Assembly (NCBI RefSeq): GCF_023375815.1
Contig: NZ_CP067412.1
Coordinates: forward strand, 868,001 to 932,000
Source of the DNA: Pseudomonas sp. HS6
Lineage (GTDB): Bacteria > Pseudomonadota > Gammaproteobacteria > Pseudomonadales > Pseudomonadaceae
DNA length: 64,000 nucleotides
Direction: 5' to 3'
A program made the position numbers and the translations under genes. The first letter of the stretch is position 1; the number at the start of each line of letters is the position of its first letter. Positions 28,901 to 38,000 of the stretch are shown one piece after another. Under the pieces are notes generated by a model. It did no database searches and had not been told where the DNA came from. It was given only the letters and a program-made list of their open reading frames with translations.

Positions 28901-30837
28901 CGCCGATGGGGTTGGCCGATCGACTGGTCGAACAATCGATGTGGTTGGCAGAGCCTGTACCGGGTCAAGGCACCGCAAATCGCCCGTCAGCGCTGGTGCA
29001 TCGTGCCCGAGAGCTGTATCCGTCGCATTCGTCGGCACAGATCGAACATTTCCTGCTGACCCTGGGCGGTGATGAAGTGCTGGCATTACGCGCGCTCGAG
29101 GCACGGCGCCAGTCGTTCGAGTCGATGCGCAATACCTTGGAGCGCTGGGTTCATCGCGAGAGTCACTACCAGGTTGAAAACGGCCCGCTGCAAGTGGTGC
29201 CCAGGCACACCAAAGCCCGGGCGACACAGGCAATTCTGCGGGCGTGGCGCAAGGAGTCCGGTATCGACCGACAGTCCTCGCACATGCTCTACAAGTTGAC
29301 GTTCGATCGGCAGCCGCTAGGGGACCTTCCGGTGATTGTGGGTGATTTCAGCCATATCGGTACGCTGGAAATGGACAACGTTGGCGCCAGTGCGGGTTTG
29401 CAAGACTTTCTGCGCAACTTTACCAATCTGCAACGATTGAGCCTCGCCGGCAATGAGTTGACCCGTGTTCCGGAGGCCGTTGCCGATATGGAACGCCTGA
29501 CCCATCTGGACCTGAGCTACAACCGGGTGTACCTGACGCCGGAGGCGCTGATAGCGCTGGGCACCAAGCAGCATTTGCGTTCACTCAACCTGAGTTTCAA
29601 CCCGGCGATCGGCCGCTTGCCGTCGATCCTTCCTCTGCAGCAGTTGCAACATCTGGCACTGCGCGCCACCGGCATCGCCGAATGGCCCGAGGGCGTCACT
29701 GAGCTTGCGCAGTTGCAGTCGCTCGATCTGCGTGACAACCGGATTGCGACACTGCCGGATGCGGTGTTCGCTGCGCGTATCGAGCTCAATCGCGGCACCA
29801 ACGTCGACGGCAATCCGCTTTCACCGTCCACGCTGAGTGCAATTGCAGCCTACCAGCGATTACGAGGTATCAGTCTCGGAGTGCTCACAGCCAATTACCG
29901 CCGCCGAGGGTTGACGCCGCCCCGCGCTGACGCAGGCGGCGAAAATTGGGTGGGTGGTTTGTCGCTCGCTGAGACTGCCTTGATGCAGGACGCCTGGATT
30001 GCCCTGAATGCCAATCCCAGTTCAAGGGATTTTTTCCTCGTGTTGAATCAATTGCGCGATACCGCCGACTACGCACGTCTGCATACAGAAATGGCCCAGC
30101 GCGTCTGGAACCTTTTGCAGGCAGCCACCGAAAGCGAGGAACTGCGTACAGCGTTGTTCCGCATGGCCCGTATCGGTCGGGTCAGTGCCAATGAGGCGTC
30201 GGGACTATTCAGTGACATGGAGGTCCGGGTGCTGTGTTATCGGGCGATGAATGCGGCCCGCTCCGGTGTGCGGTCGCTTGAAGCCGAACTGGTGAGGTTG
30301 CTCAGAGGCCTGTTTCGTTTGCAGGAAGTGGAGCGGCAAGCGTTGATCGAAATCAGCCGTCGCACCCAGACAGGGGATCTGAGTCGGCAGCAGGCCCTGG
30401 AGCTCAGCCTGATCTATCGAGTGGGACTGGCACAACGACTGGATCTGCCGGCACAGCCGCGGGTGATGAATGTCGTATTGGGCGTCGAGTTGACACCGTT
30501 GGAGCTGGATCGGGCTTATGAGGCCGTGGTCAGGGCCGAGCATTCGCCAGTGTTTCTCGAATCGGTTGAAGCTCAGGCGTTTTGGTCGCAATACCTGGAG
30601 ACGACCTACCAAGGACAGTTCGATGTGATTGTTGAGCGCACTGCACAGGCCATGTCTGCGCTGGATGCGCAAACCGAATTGCCCCGCGCGGAGGCGACCC
30701 AGAGGCTGGCGGCCATTGTCGAGAACTTCAGGAATGAGCGGGCGCAGTTGCGCAAGACCCTGACCGGGCAGGCACTGGCGCGTCATCCGGGGCTACCGTT
30801 GCCGGGCCCGGCGCCAACACCCCGTCAATCGGGTTGA
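25960..30837 (+). CDS. Giant dermonecrotic-toxin-like LRR protein with NEL-like C-terminus (paralogue 2)
   Basis: This 1625-residue protein is collinear with the preceding one and clearly homologous throughout, from MTPAQQGVFFELL near the start to the C-terminus. It has the same hydrophobic pair (from ~402, IGLNVLLFFASFVPVVGEV), NGAGAWRH at ~571, LRRs at ~1120-1302 (LQRLSLAGNELTRVP; LTHLDLSYNRV) and an NEL-like end (LFRLQEVERQALIEISRR). At the aligned catalytic site it has Ser1409-Ala-Asn1411, so both the Cys and the Asp of the canonical CxD are missing; Cys1426 lies 17 residues on. It has no secretion signal. The extra C-terminal Pro-rich tail (LPGPAPTPRQ) is not in paralogue 1. Transcription probably ends at 30857-30882. 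Confidence 0.8.
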   Translation: MEAKTSSVGRSIMTPAQQGVFFELLKNQVPSWALQSSDELRVALYESLKASFHSRNEVNAELNKFKSPEQFCAPLLAEAMAGKLGEPLQVEGVIFQHIRYTSSLHGLRKKLVLPIAQDLLTAACDNFEASETVAENDHERSLIYIPEKITGHSNKILPIKPHEFAQLCRTLDLGEKYQRHVSDVFGGEDQSGTLRGKAVAFSRDNFDVERHVACMRGFVSVEVHEMLASVSKAEPTIRLANNTLGYQRLEMLGFKVYGPMFIGPVTEHDDEDYRCVVFVPGDPEHPLKEYESFTRFEMELSRRLRNPDYLKFFLRFIALKDRPGFLSALNDELSVRPSTLPLETLYVRLFGFDLDADVSSDLFAAMFRLQAAHVRADARLLVVPTDDEDEKSRLARLEQYESIGLNVLLFFASFVPVVGEVMFAMAGLQLLGTVYEGISSWAKGEQEQATDYLFDTLENLILMAATAGAATVVSGAYRVVKASGVVLKLREVSLASGGMRLWKPELSAYRDHRVIPPGVRADGRGLIWRDNHGYLSMGAEQFVVRPRLDTELWEIQPPRLSGRYSPELETNGAGAWRHDSELPHDWEVLTLFRRLGYRKEDVSDTRARQILDASGVDAQALRQLFVDRRKPMAILTDTVRRFHADSAVATFIEKVGDPASALLSDADLQLFLLTSSTRWPQDRAVSVTNVLGKEVTRYGSSQVTRLLQINEEQLAKGEFHSALLAGLTAADRVQLLGGTAADQSGELARLIKLITEKADDARLTLFDRLYRRIDLTGENKAEPLRRAFPGLPASVAEELAHNADSSEWQELAADRVPLRLAEEARRYEQVLALNRAYEGLYLDAASGFNTDLVVLDTLGQLPGWPKDVFVQIREWAVDSQEGSSVGSNEARYRVFIDAYPERYEGNDASATLLTSHPVRTRAHFFQTLWEVLPAHARKALGVEIDDGGVTLREKITALALQRREALTRLVGKEAPRAGYSSPMGLADRLVEQSMWLAEPVPGQGTANRPSALVHRARELYPSHSSAQIEHFLLTLGGDEVLALRALEARRQSFESMRNTLERWVHRESHYQVENGPLQVVPRHTKARATQAILRAWRKESGIDRQSSHMLYKLTFDRQPLGDLPVIVGDFSHIGTLEMDNVGASAGLQDFLRNFTNLQRLSLAGNELTRVPEAVADMERLTHLDLSYNRVYLTPEALIALGTKQHLRSLNLSFNPAIGRLPSILPLQQLQHLALRATGIAEWPEGVTELAQLQSLDLRDNRIATLPDAVFAARIELNRGTNVDGNPLSPSTLSAIAAYQRLRGISLGVLTANYRRRGLTPPRADAGGENWVGGLSLAETALMQDAWIALNANPSSRDFFLVLNQLRDTADYARLHTEMAQRVWNLLQAATESEELRTALFRMARIGRVSANEASGLFSDMEVRVLCYRAMNAARSGVRSLEAELVRLLRGLFRLQEVERQALIEISRRTQTGDLSRQQALELSLIYRVGLAQRLDLPAQPRVMNVVLGVELTPLELDRAYEAVVRAEHSPVFLESVEAQAFWSQYLETTYQGQFDVIVERTAQAMSALDAQTELPRAEATQRLAAIVENFRNERAQLRKTLTGQALARHPGLPLPGPAPTPRQSG

Positions 30838-30856
30838 GAGAACGGCAGATGAGGAA

Positions 30857-30882
30857 CCTGGACCCGGATTTCCGGGTCCAGG
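30857..30882. terminator. Bidirectional terminator-like hairpin
   Basis: Twelve-base perfect arms (CCTGGACCCGGA and complement) with a 2-base centre lie between the convergent stop codons of the second giant gene and the DUF934 gene. There is no long T tract. Confidence 0.6.
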
Positions 30883-30890
30883 GTGTCGGA

Positions 30891-31385
30891 TCAACGACGA
30901 CGGAACAGCGGCAGCGGTTCGTCAGTGGCGGCCTGATAGGTCACCGAGAAGTCCTTGAGGCTTTCCAGTGCGTCGTACGGGTCTTTGTCCGCGCGCAGGG
31001 CAAAGGCATCGAAACCGCAACGGCGCATATAGAACAGCTGGTCGCGCAGCACGTCGCCAATCGCCCGCAGTTCGCCTTTGAAACCGTAGCGGTCGCGCAG
31101 CAAGCGGGCGTTGGAATAGTTGCGACCGTCGGTGAACGCCGGGAAGTTCAGGGCAATCACCTGGAACTCATTCACGTCGTCACCGATTTCCTCGGCTTCT
31201 TCGTCAGCATCCAGCCACACACCCAGACCGCCATCGCGGGCCTTGAGCATGCGGCTGTGTTCACGCCACAGCTGCAGCGGGACGATCAGGTCGTCGCAGT
31301 TGCTGATCTCGTCGATGTTGAAATCCTTGGGCAGCAGGTGCCAGGTTTCGTCGACGACCTCGTTGTTCTTAATGATTCGCTGCAT
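30891..31385 (-). CDS. DUF934 protein, sulfite reductase partner
   Basis: This 164-residue soluble protein is of the DUF934 type, recognised by VIALNFPAFTDGRNYSNARLLRDRYGFKGELRAIGDV and FDAFALR near the C-terminus. Genes of this family lie next to cysI-type reductases in many proteobacteria and are thought to act in sulfite reduction, but the biochemical role is not established. ATG 31385 overlaps the cysI 3' end by 17 bp, so translation is coupled; the frame extends to 31415 within cysI. Confidence 0.88.
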   Translation of the reverse strand: MQRIIKNNEVVDETWHLLPKDFNIDEISNCDDLIVPLQLWREHSRMLKARDGGLGVWLDADEEAEEIGDDVNEFQVIALNFPAFTDGRNYSNARLLRDRYGFKGELRAIGDVLRDQLFYMRRCGFDAFALRADKDPYDALESLKDFSVTYQAATDEPLPLFRRR

Positions 31386-33027
31386 AGACGCGTTCCTTGA
31401 AGAGGTCGATGCCAATACGCTGGTAGGTGTCGATGAAGCGCTCGTCTTCGGTACGTTGCTCCACGTACACGTCGATCAGCTTGGAGATCACATCCGGCAT
31501 GGCGTCCTGGGCGAAGGACGGGCCGAGGATCTTGCCCAGGCTGGCATCACGGCTGGCGCTGCCGCCGAGGGAGACCTGGTAGAACTCCTCACCTTTCTTG
31601 TCCACCCCGAGGATGCCGATGTGGCCGACGTGGTGGTGACCGCAGGCGTTCATGCAGCCGGAGATGTTCAGGTCCAGTTCACCGATGTCGAACAGGTAGT
31701 CCAGGTCGTCGAAGCGGCGCTGGATCGATTCGGCAATCGGGATCGACTTGGCGTTGGCCAGGGAGCAGAAATCACCGCCAGGGCAGCAGATGATGTCGGT
31801 CAGCAGGCCGATGTTCGGGGTGGCGAAGCCACCTTCACGCAGCTCGCCCCACAGGGTGAACAACTGGCTCTGCTCGACGTCGGCCAGAATGATGTTCTGC
31901 TCGTGGGATGTACGCAGTTGACCGAAGCTGTAGCGGTCGGCCAGATCGGCGACAGCGTCGAGCTGCTTGTCGGTGATGTCGCCCGGTGCAACGCCGGTCG
32001 GCTTCAGCGACAGAGTTACGGCTACATAGCCCGGCTTCTTGTGCGCCAGGGTATTGCGGGTGCGCCAGCGGGCAAAACCCGGGTGTTCCTTGTCGAGGGC
32101 GGCCAGTTCGGCGTCTTGATTGCTCAGCGCCTTGTAGTCCGGGTCGACGAAGTGTTTGGCGACGCGATGCAGTTCGGCTTCGGTCAGGGTTGTCTGGCCG
32201 CCGCGCAGGTGTTCCATCTCGGCATCGACTTTCTGGGCGAAGACTTCTGGAGTCAGCGCCTTGACGAGGATTTTGATCCGCGCCTTGTATTTGTTGTCAC
32301 GACGGCCGTAGCGGTTGTAGACCCGCAGGATCGCGTCGAGGTAGCTCAGCAGGTCCTGCCACGGCAGGAACTCGTTGATGAAGGCGCCAACCACCGGGGT
32401 ACGACCCAGGCCACCGCCGACCAGCACGCGGAAGCCAAGTTCGCCAGCGGCGTTATGGACCGGCTCAAGGCCGATGTCGTGGACTTCGATGGCCGCGCGG
32501 TCGGAAGTTGAACCGTTGACGGCGATCTTGAATTTGCGTGGCAGGTAGGCGAATTCCGGGTGGAACGTGGTCCACTGACGAACGATTTCGCACCACGGAC
32601 GCGGATCGATCAACTCGTCGAACGCAACACCGGCGAACTGGTCGGTGGTGACGTTGCGCAGGCAGTTGCCGCTGGTCTGGATCGCGTGCATCTGCACGGT
32701 GGCCAGTTCCGCAAGGATGTCCGGAATGTCTTCCAGCGCCGGCCAGTTGAACTGTACGTTCTGACGGGTACTGATGTGGGCGTAGCCCTTGTCGAAGTCA
32801 CGGGCAATTTTCGCCATCATGCGCATCTGACGCGAAGTCAGTTGGCCGTAGGGCACCGCCACTCGCAACATCGGCGCGAAACGCTGGATGTAGAGGCCAT
32901 TTTGCAGGCGCAGGGGGCGGAATTCTTCTTCGCTCAGCTCACCTGCCAGATAGCGTCGGGTCTGATCACGGAACTGCTTGACGCGGTCCTCGATGATCCG
33001 CTGATCGTACTCGTCGTATACGTACAT
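31369..33027 (-). CDS. cysI: Nitrite/sulfite reductase hemoprotein (CysI)
   Basis: This 552-residue siroheme/4Fe-4S reductase has both halves of the pseudo-symmetric fold (ferredoxin-like substrate loops, e.g. HISTRQNVQFNW). The four cluster/siroheme cysteines are in CCPGGDFCSLA and NISGCMNACGHH. It reduces sulfite to sulfide in cysteine synthesis; family members may also take nitrite. ATG 33027 (MYVYDEYDQRI) follows an AGGACT ribosome site, while the frame is open to 33174 without support. It forms an operon with the overlapping DUF934 gene. The 293-bp upstream gap shows no recognised element. Confidence 0.94.
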   Translation of the reverse strand: MYVYDEYDQRIIEDRVKQFRDQTRRYLAGELSEEEFRPLRLQNGLYIQRFAPMLRVAVPYGQLTSRQMRMMAKIARDFDKGYAHISTRQNVQFNWPALEDIPDILAELATVQMHAIQTSGNCLRNVTTDQFAGVAFDELIDPRPWCEIVRQWTTFHPEFAYLPRKFKIAVNGSTSDRAAIEVHDIGLEPVHNAAGELGFRVLVGGGLGRTPVVGAFINEFLPWQDLLSYLDAILRVYNRYGRRDNKYKARIKILVKALTPEVFAQKVDAEMEHLRGGQTTLTEAELHRVAKHFVDPDYKALSNQDAELAALDKEHPGFARWRTRNTLAHKKPGYVAVTLSLKPTGVAPGDITDKQLDAVADLADRYSFGQLRTSHEQNIILADVEQSQLFTLWGELREGGFATPNIGLLTDIICCPGGDFCSLANAKSIPIAESIQRRFDDLDYLFDIGELDLNISGCMNACGHHHVGHIGILGVDKKGEEFYQVSLGGSASRDASLGKILGPSFAQDAMPDVISKLIDVYVEQRTEDERFIDTYQRIGIDLFKERVYAANH

Positions 33028-33320
33028 ATAAGTCCTGTTCTCAGGCTTTGGGCTACTCGGAAAACGCTGCGTTTTCGCTTGCTGGAGTCCGATGGTGCCT
33101 CTGCAATTCTGCGCGCACGGCCGCGCGCTCCCTAACGGAGCCGGGGCAATATACCCGTTTGCAGTTATGCGCAAAAGTGATGTTTGAGTATATGGAAAGA
33201 ACCAAATCGCCTAACGAGAATCACTGTCAACTAACCCACATTTGTCGTGCGGACAATCATCGTCTTAACTGTGGTCGAGTCTTTCTGCAATCACCGATAA
33301 AACCGACAAGAGGCGATGCA

Positions 33321-33434
33321 ATGAGCAACCCAACCAAGGCAAGGAAAAGCGATAGCAGTGTCGATGCGTGGGCCATTCTGTTTCTGATCATTCTGGTCGT
33401 TGGAACGGCGGTGTTCTGGGTCAGTCATCAGTAA
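33321..33434 (+). CDS. Small membrane protein, 37 aa
   Basis: MSNPTKARKSDSS is followed by one strong membrane helix (WAILFLIILVVGTAVFWV) and a short C-terminus (SHQ). The ATG has a good AAGAGG ribosome site. The frame is open much further upstream, but the ribosome site and membrane topology favour this start. No function is assigned; the form is like conserved small pseudomonad membrane proteins. It is transcribed divergently from cysI. Confidence 0.65.
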   Translation: MSNPTKARKSDSSVDAWAILFLIILVVGTAVFWVSHQ

Positions 33435-33552
33435 AACGACCCCTCCGGGCCCGCCTCCGACGATTGTCGGACAAAAAGCGGGATCAGGCGCTAATGGCCG
33501 GCGATTGAATGGCTATAATGCGCGGCCATTTTTCCCCGGGCCCGGATGCTTC

Positions 33553-34626
33553 ATGTTCAAGTTTCTCCATATCAGTCTGCTTTTGCTGGGCATGGCCTTC
33601 GGGACCAATGCGCGGGCGGAGTCCGTGCTGTTCCTGAACCCGGGCTCGACCGAGGAAGCGTTCTGGGTCAGTTACTCGCAATTCATGCAGGCTGCCGCCC
33701 GGGATCTGGGGATCGACCTGCGCATCCTCTATGCCCAACGCCAGCCCGAATTGACTCTGGCGCAGGCGCGATTGGCGTTACAGGGGCCTGATCGCCCGGA
33801 CTATCTGGTGTTCGTCAATGAACAGTACGTCGCGCCGCAGATTCTGCGCATGGCCAATGACAGTGGCGTGAAGCTCTTTATCGTCAATTCGGCACTGACG
33901 CCCAACCAGCAGGCGCTGGTAGCGGAGCGCGCCGATCGCATCGGCAGCCTGGTGCCCAACGACGAGGAGGGGGGCTATCTGATGATGAAGGAGCTGATTC
34001 GCCTGCATCCAGCCGTGGCGCCCGGTGAAAGCATCGATCTGCTGGCTTTTTCCGGCCTGAAGATCACGCCCTCGGCACAGCTGCGCGAAAAGGGCATGCA
34101 GCGAGCGCTGGCCGAGCATCCTCAGGTACGTTTGCGGCAACTGGTCTACGGCGGCTGGACGCAACAACGAGCCTACGAGCAGGCGAAGCAATTGTTGGTT
34201 CGATATCCAAAAGTGTCATTGGTGTGGGCGGCCAACGACGAAATGGCTTTCGGCGCAATGCGAGCCGTTTCAGAGACCGGCAAGGTGCCGGGTAAAGATG
34301 TTCTGTTCAGCGCGGTCAATACCTCGCCCGAGGCCTTGCAGGCCATGGTGGACGGCCGGCTGAGCGCGTTGCTCGGTGGGCACTTCACTCTGGGCGGCTG
34401 GGCGCTGGTCGAGCTGCATGATCATGCACAAGGCGTCGATCTGAATCAGTATGGCGGTCGTGACCGGCAGATTCCGTTGCTGCAACTTATCGACAGAGAT
34501 CATGCCCGTCGAATGCTGGCAATGGGCGCTTCGCCGGACTACGGCGTGCACTTTCGCAAACTGTCGGCGAAGGGCCGTCCGGCTTCATACCGCTATCCGT
34601 TCAACCTGCAAACCCTGATGCATTGA
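33553..34626 (+). CDS. Periplasmic sugar-type substrate-binding protein, orphan
   Basis: This 357-residue protein has a signal peptide ending ...GTNARA and a type-1 periplasmic-binding fold of the ribose/galactose group (VLFLNPGSTEEAFWVSYSQF; SLVPNDEEGGYLMMKELI; VSLVWAANDEMAFGAMRAV). No ABC permease or ATPase is adjacent, so it may feed a distant transporter or act as a sensor input. A perfect TATAAT at 33514-33519 lies 34 bp before ATG 33553. The frame is open to 33400, but the signal peptide fixes the start. Confidence 0.87.
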   Translation: MFKFLHISLLLLGMAFGTNARAESVLFLNPGSTEEAFWVSYSQFMQAAARDLGIDLRILYAQRQPELTLAQARLALQGPDRPDYLVFVNEQYVAPQILRMANDSGVKLFIVNSALTPNQQALVAERADRIGSLVPNDEEGGYLMMKELIRLHPAVAPGESIDLLAFSGLKITPSAQLREKGMQRALAEHPQVRLRQLVYGGWTQQRAYEQAKQLLVRYPKVSLVWAANDEMAFGAMRAVSETGKVPGKDVLFSAVNTSPEALQAMVDGRLSALLGGHFTLGGWALVELHDHAQGVDLNQYGGRDRQIPLLQLIDRDHARRMLAMGASPDYGVHFRKLSAKGRPASYRYPFNLQTLMH

Positions 34627-34632
34627 CGCCGC

Positions 34633-34851
34633 TCAGGCACCCGCCAGGTGCACCACCAGCTGAACGATGCCAAACAGCGTCAGGGCAAAAACAGCCGTGA
34701 ACGCAATGCCAAGGAAGATGAAGTGGCTGGGCTTGCCGTGAGTGAAATCCCTGGCCCGGTTCTTGCCGCTCTGCACACCGAACGCCGCCGCCATGACGCT
34801 TTGCAGCATCTGCCAGAAGGTTGGTGGCTTGTTGTCGACTGGATCGTCCAT
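34633..34851 (-). CDS. DUF2970 family small membrane protein
   Basis: This 72-residue protein has a soluble N-terminus (PPTFWQMLQSVMAAAFGVQS), a basic linker (KNRARDF) and one C-terminal membrane helix (FIFLGIAFTAVFALTLFGIVQL). This matches the DUF2970 pattern. Its function is unknown. The ATG has a GGGGGGA ribosome site. It is convergent with the preceding binding-protein gene. Confidence 0.8.
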   Translation of the reverse strand: MDDPVDNKPPTFWQMLQSVMAAAFGVQSGKNRARDFTHGKPSHFIFLGIAFTAVFALTLFGIVQLVVHLAGA

Positions 34852-35022
34852 ATATCCCCCCGTCTTGAAGTAGGCCCATTGAGCATAGTCAATCCTGCGA
34901 CATGAGCAGGGGCGCGGGCCGAAAAGCCTGGTAATGCATCACTTCGTCTTCTGGTAACTATCTACCGCAAGCCGATTCTTCGCACATGGTGTTCTGACGC
35001 GCCTATTTACAGGAGCGAACCC

Positions 35023-38000
35023 ATGTCTGAAGTTTCTCCGCCGGATGCGACGACGGCCCGAACCGAACACCGGCACATTACCCGGAGTATCCACGCAGCT
35101 TTACTGGAACAGTCCATTCCCGACTGGCTGACGGAGGCCACCTCACAACGCCGGCAAGCCATGAAACGGACGGGGGGCGCACTGCCGGACTGGTATCGAA
35201 AAGCCTCAAAACAGCAACGCAAACACGTGCACGACAGCTACGTGGAGAGTTTTCGTGCCCAGACGCGCCTGGACAAAACCCTGGCCGGTTTGCACGACAT
35301 CCACACCTTCGCCAAACCGCTGTTGACGGGCTTGTTGAAGGAGCGGTTCAACGTCGAACTGGACGTCGATAACACCTTCCTGCAGTTGATTCAGTCGATA
35401 CGGGCCGGCATACGGTCAACGGAAATTGGCCAGTTCGAATTCTCGAAAATGTCGTTGCTGCAGGCTGCACTGCATAATTTCGAGGCGTCTGAGTGTGAGG
35501 CCGGTGCGTTTCATGAGCTGTCGGGTTTCCTCATCAAGTCACAGGAGCCGGGCCTCCTGGAGCACATCCGCCCGGCAATGACGGTATCGCGATTCATGAG
35601 CGCATGTCGGGCGCTGGACATTGGCGGGCAATATCAGCGCTACTTGAAGGACTTTCTGTATGCCCGCAGTCCCGAAGCGCAACAGCTTCTTCGCGAGCAG
35701 TTCATCGCTGCCCGCAAGACCGCCCTGCGGGCAGCCGCCGAACAGGCGTTGTTGCGAAAGGATATCGAGCCTGTGGACTACACCTCGATCCTGGCGATCA
35801 TCGCGGGAGCGCTTCAACCTCGCCAGGGTAACCGGCGCCTATGGTTTTGCGAGCTGAGCCTGATGAGAAGGCGTCTGACCGGTTGCCTGTGGCTGGCGAT
35901 CGGCATGCGGCACGAAATTCCCGAGCACCAGATTCTTTATATCCCCGACGACCCTCACCACCCGTTGAAACGTTACAGGGCTGACGAGGTGGAGCCCATG
36001 TTCAAGCAGCGCTTCACCGCTCGCGACGGCGCGTCAGCCGAAGATGGCAGACCGACGGTTTATCAACGGTTTTTCAGCCGTTTTATGGCCTATGCAGACC
36101 GCCCGTATTACTTCAGCCAGTTCACCCGTGACGCTTCGGATGCCAGGTTCAAAAACAAGTCTGCTTCCTGGCTTGCCCGGGTCAATGCATGGATCAATGG
36201 CATGAGCCCCTTGCCCAATACCTTGGTCGATAACGTACCTGCGGCACCGAAAATCAACCAGGAACCCGAGGGGGATCCGTTTCTTGCTCCGGTCAACATG
36301 CCGTTCAAGGGGCTTGGCTTCTGGGATGACAATATCGACCCGTGGGATTACCTGTTCACGCGTCATTGCGAGCAAATGATCGAAGATGCGCGCCATTACG
36401 CCGTGCCTGCGGCGGATGTCGACGCCGCGGCGCGCAAGACGATGCTTTCAAAGTTACTGTCCATTGGCATGTTCGCGCTGAACACGGTGTCGATGCTGAT
36501 ACCGGTGCTGGGCGAAGGGATGATGGGGATCATGGCCTGCCAGTTGCTGGAGGAATCCATCGAAGGCATAGCCGATTGGGCCGATGGGGATCGGCATGCG
36601 GCCAAGGAGCACCTGGTGGATGTTGCGCAGAATCTGGCGTTGCTCGGGCTGACGGCCGGTGTCGCAAAGGGATTAGCCAGGGTACGACCGGTGGACGCCG
36701 TGCCGGCCATCGAAGATTTGCATCCGGTGACGCGAGCCGACGGTGAAACCCGTTTGTGCAAGGCCGATCTGAATGGCTATGAGCGCGCGGTTGCCTTCGA
36801 TCCCGATGTCATGCCCGATGCCCGTGGGCAATATGAGTGGCAGGGCAAGTATTACATTCGATTGGCGGGCAAGGTCTACGAACAGTATTACGACAGGACA
36901 CTCAAGCGCTGGCGCATCCGTCACCCTGACGATCCACAGGCCTACCAGCCGGTATTGTCACATAACGGTGCCGGTGCCTGGCGCCATAGCCTGGAGAACC
37001 CGCTGACGTGGAACCGCCTCACGCTGCTGCGGCGCATGGGGCACGTCTCCGATACTTGCTCCGACGCAGAACTGCTGAAGATCGCCGATATCAGCGGTGT
37101 CAGCGACAACGCGTTACGCAAGATGCATATGGATAATCTGCCTCCGCCGCCGGAGCTGGCCGAAGCGTTGCACTTGTTCGACACCGACCGCAACGTTGCG
37201 CAAGTCATCGAACAGCTTGAGACCGGACATGCCATCGATCACCGTTATCTCTACATCATGCCGTTGATCGCCGAGCTGCCGGGCTGGCCGGCGGGGCGGA
37301 CTCTGGAGGTCTTCGATGCTTCACATCTGCCAGGAACCTCCGTCAAATACGGGTCTGAGCGGGTCAGGCCGGATACTCCGTACAAAGCGCCCATCCGCAT
37401 GACCCGGTCCGACATCCTGAGTGGCGGGTTGCCGGCGCGAGTCCTGGAGGCGCTCGACGAGTCAGAAATCAATGCAATGCTCGGCGAGGCAGTCGCAAAA
37501 AATCGGCCATGGCGACCTCAGGCGTTCAGAGACCAGATTGCCGCTTACGCCCAGACTCGTCGCCCAGCGTTGTTCGAAAGCCTCTATCGGGATACCGAGA
37601 CTCTGGATCATTGGGTCGACACATTGCAGAGGGTATCTCCGGGCCTCAGTGATTTCGCCGCGCAGGATATTCTCAATCACGCCGATGCAGGTGATCTGGC
37701 TTCGCTGCACGCCACCGGGCGGGTGCCGCGCAAGATGCTCGACGAGGCACGCTGGCATGCACAGCGAGGACGTTTGACCCGGGCTCTGGCGGGATTGCAC
37801 ATGGAACACATGATGCCGGCGGACACGCGGCGCCTGGCCTTGCACACGCTGAGCCGGTTGCCGGGCTGGACCGATGAAGTGCGTCTGGAAGTACGCGAGG
37901 GGAGCATCGCGGGACGGAGGCTCGACAGTATCGGCAGCGAAACCGCCGCGTTGCGCAATTATGTAGTCAAGAGGGGCCCGGTTTATCAGGCATTCGATGA

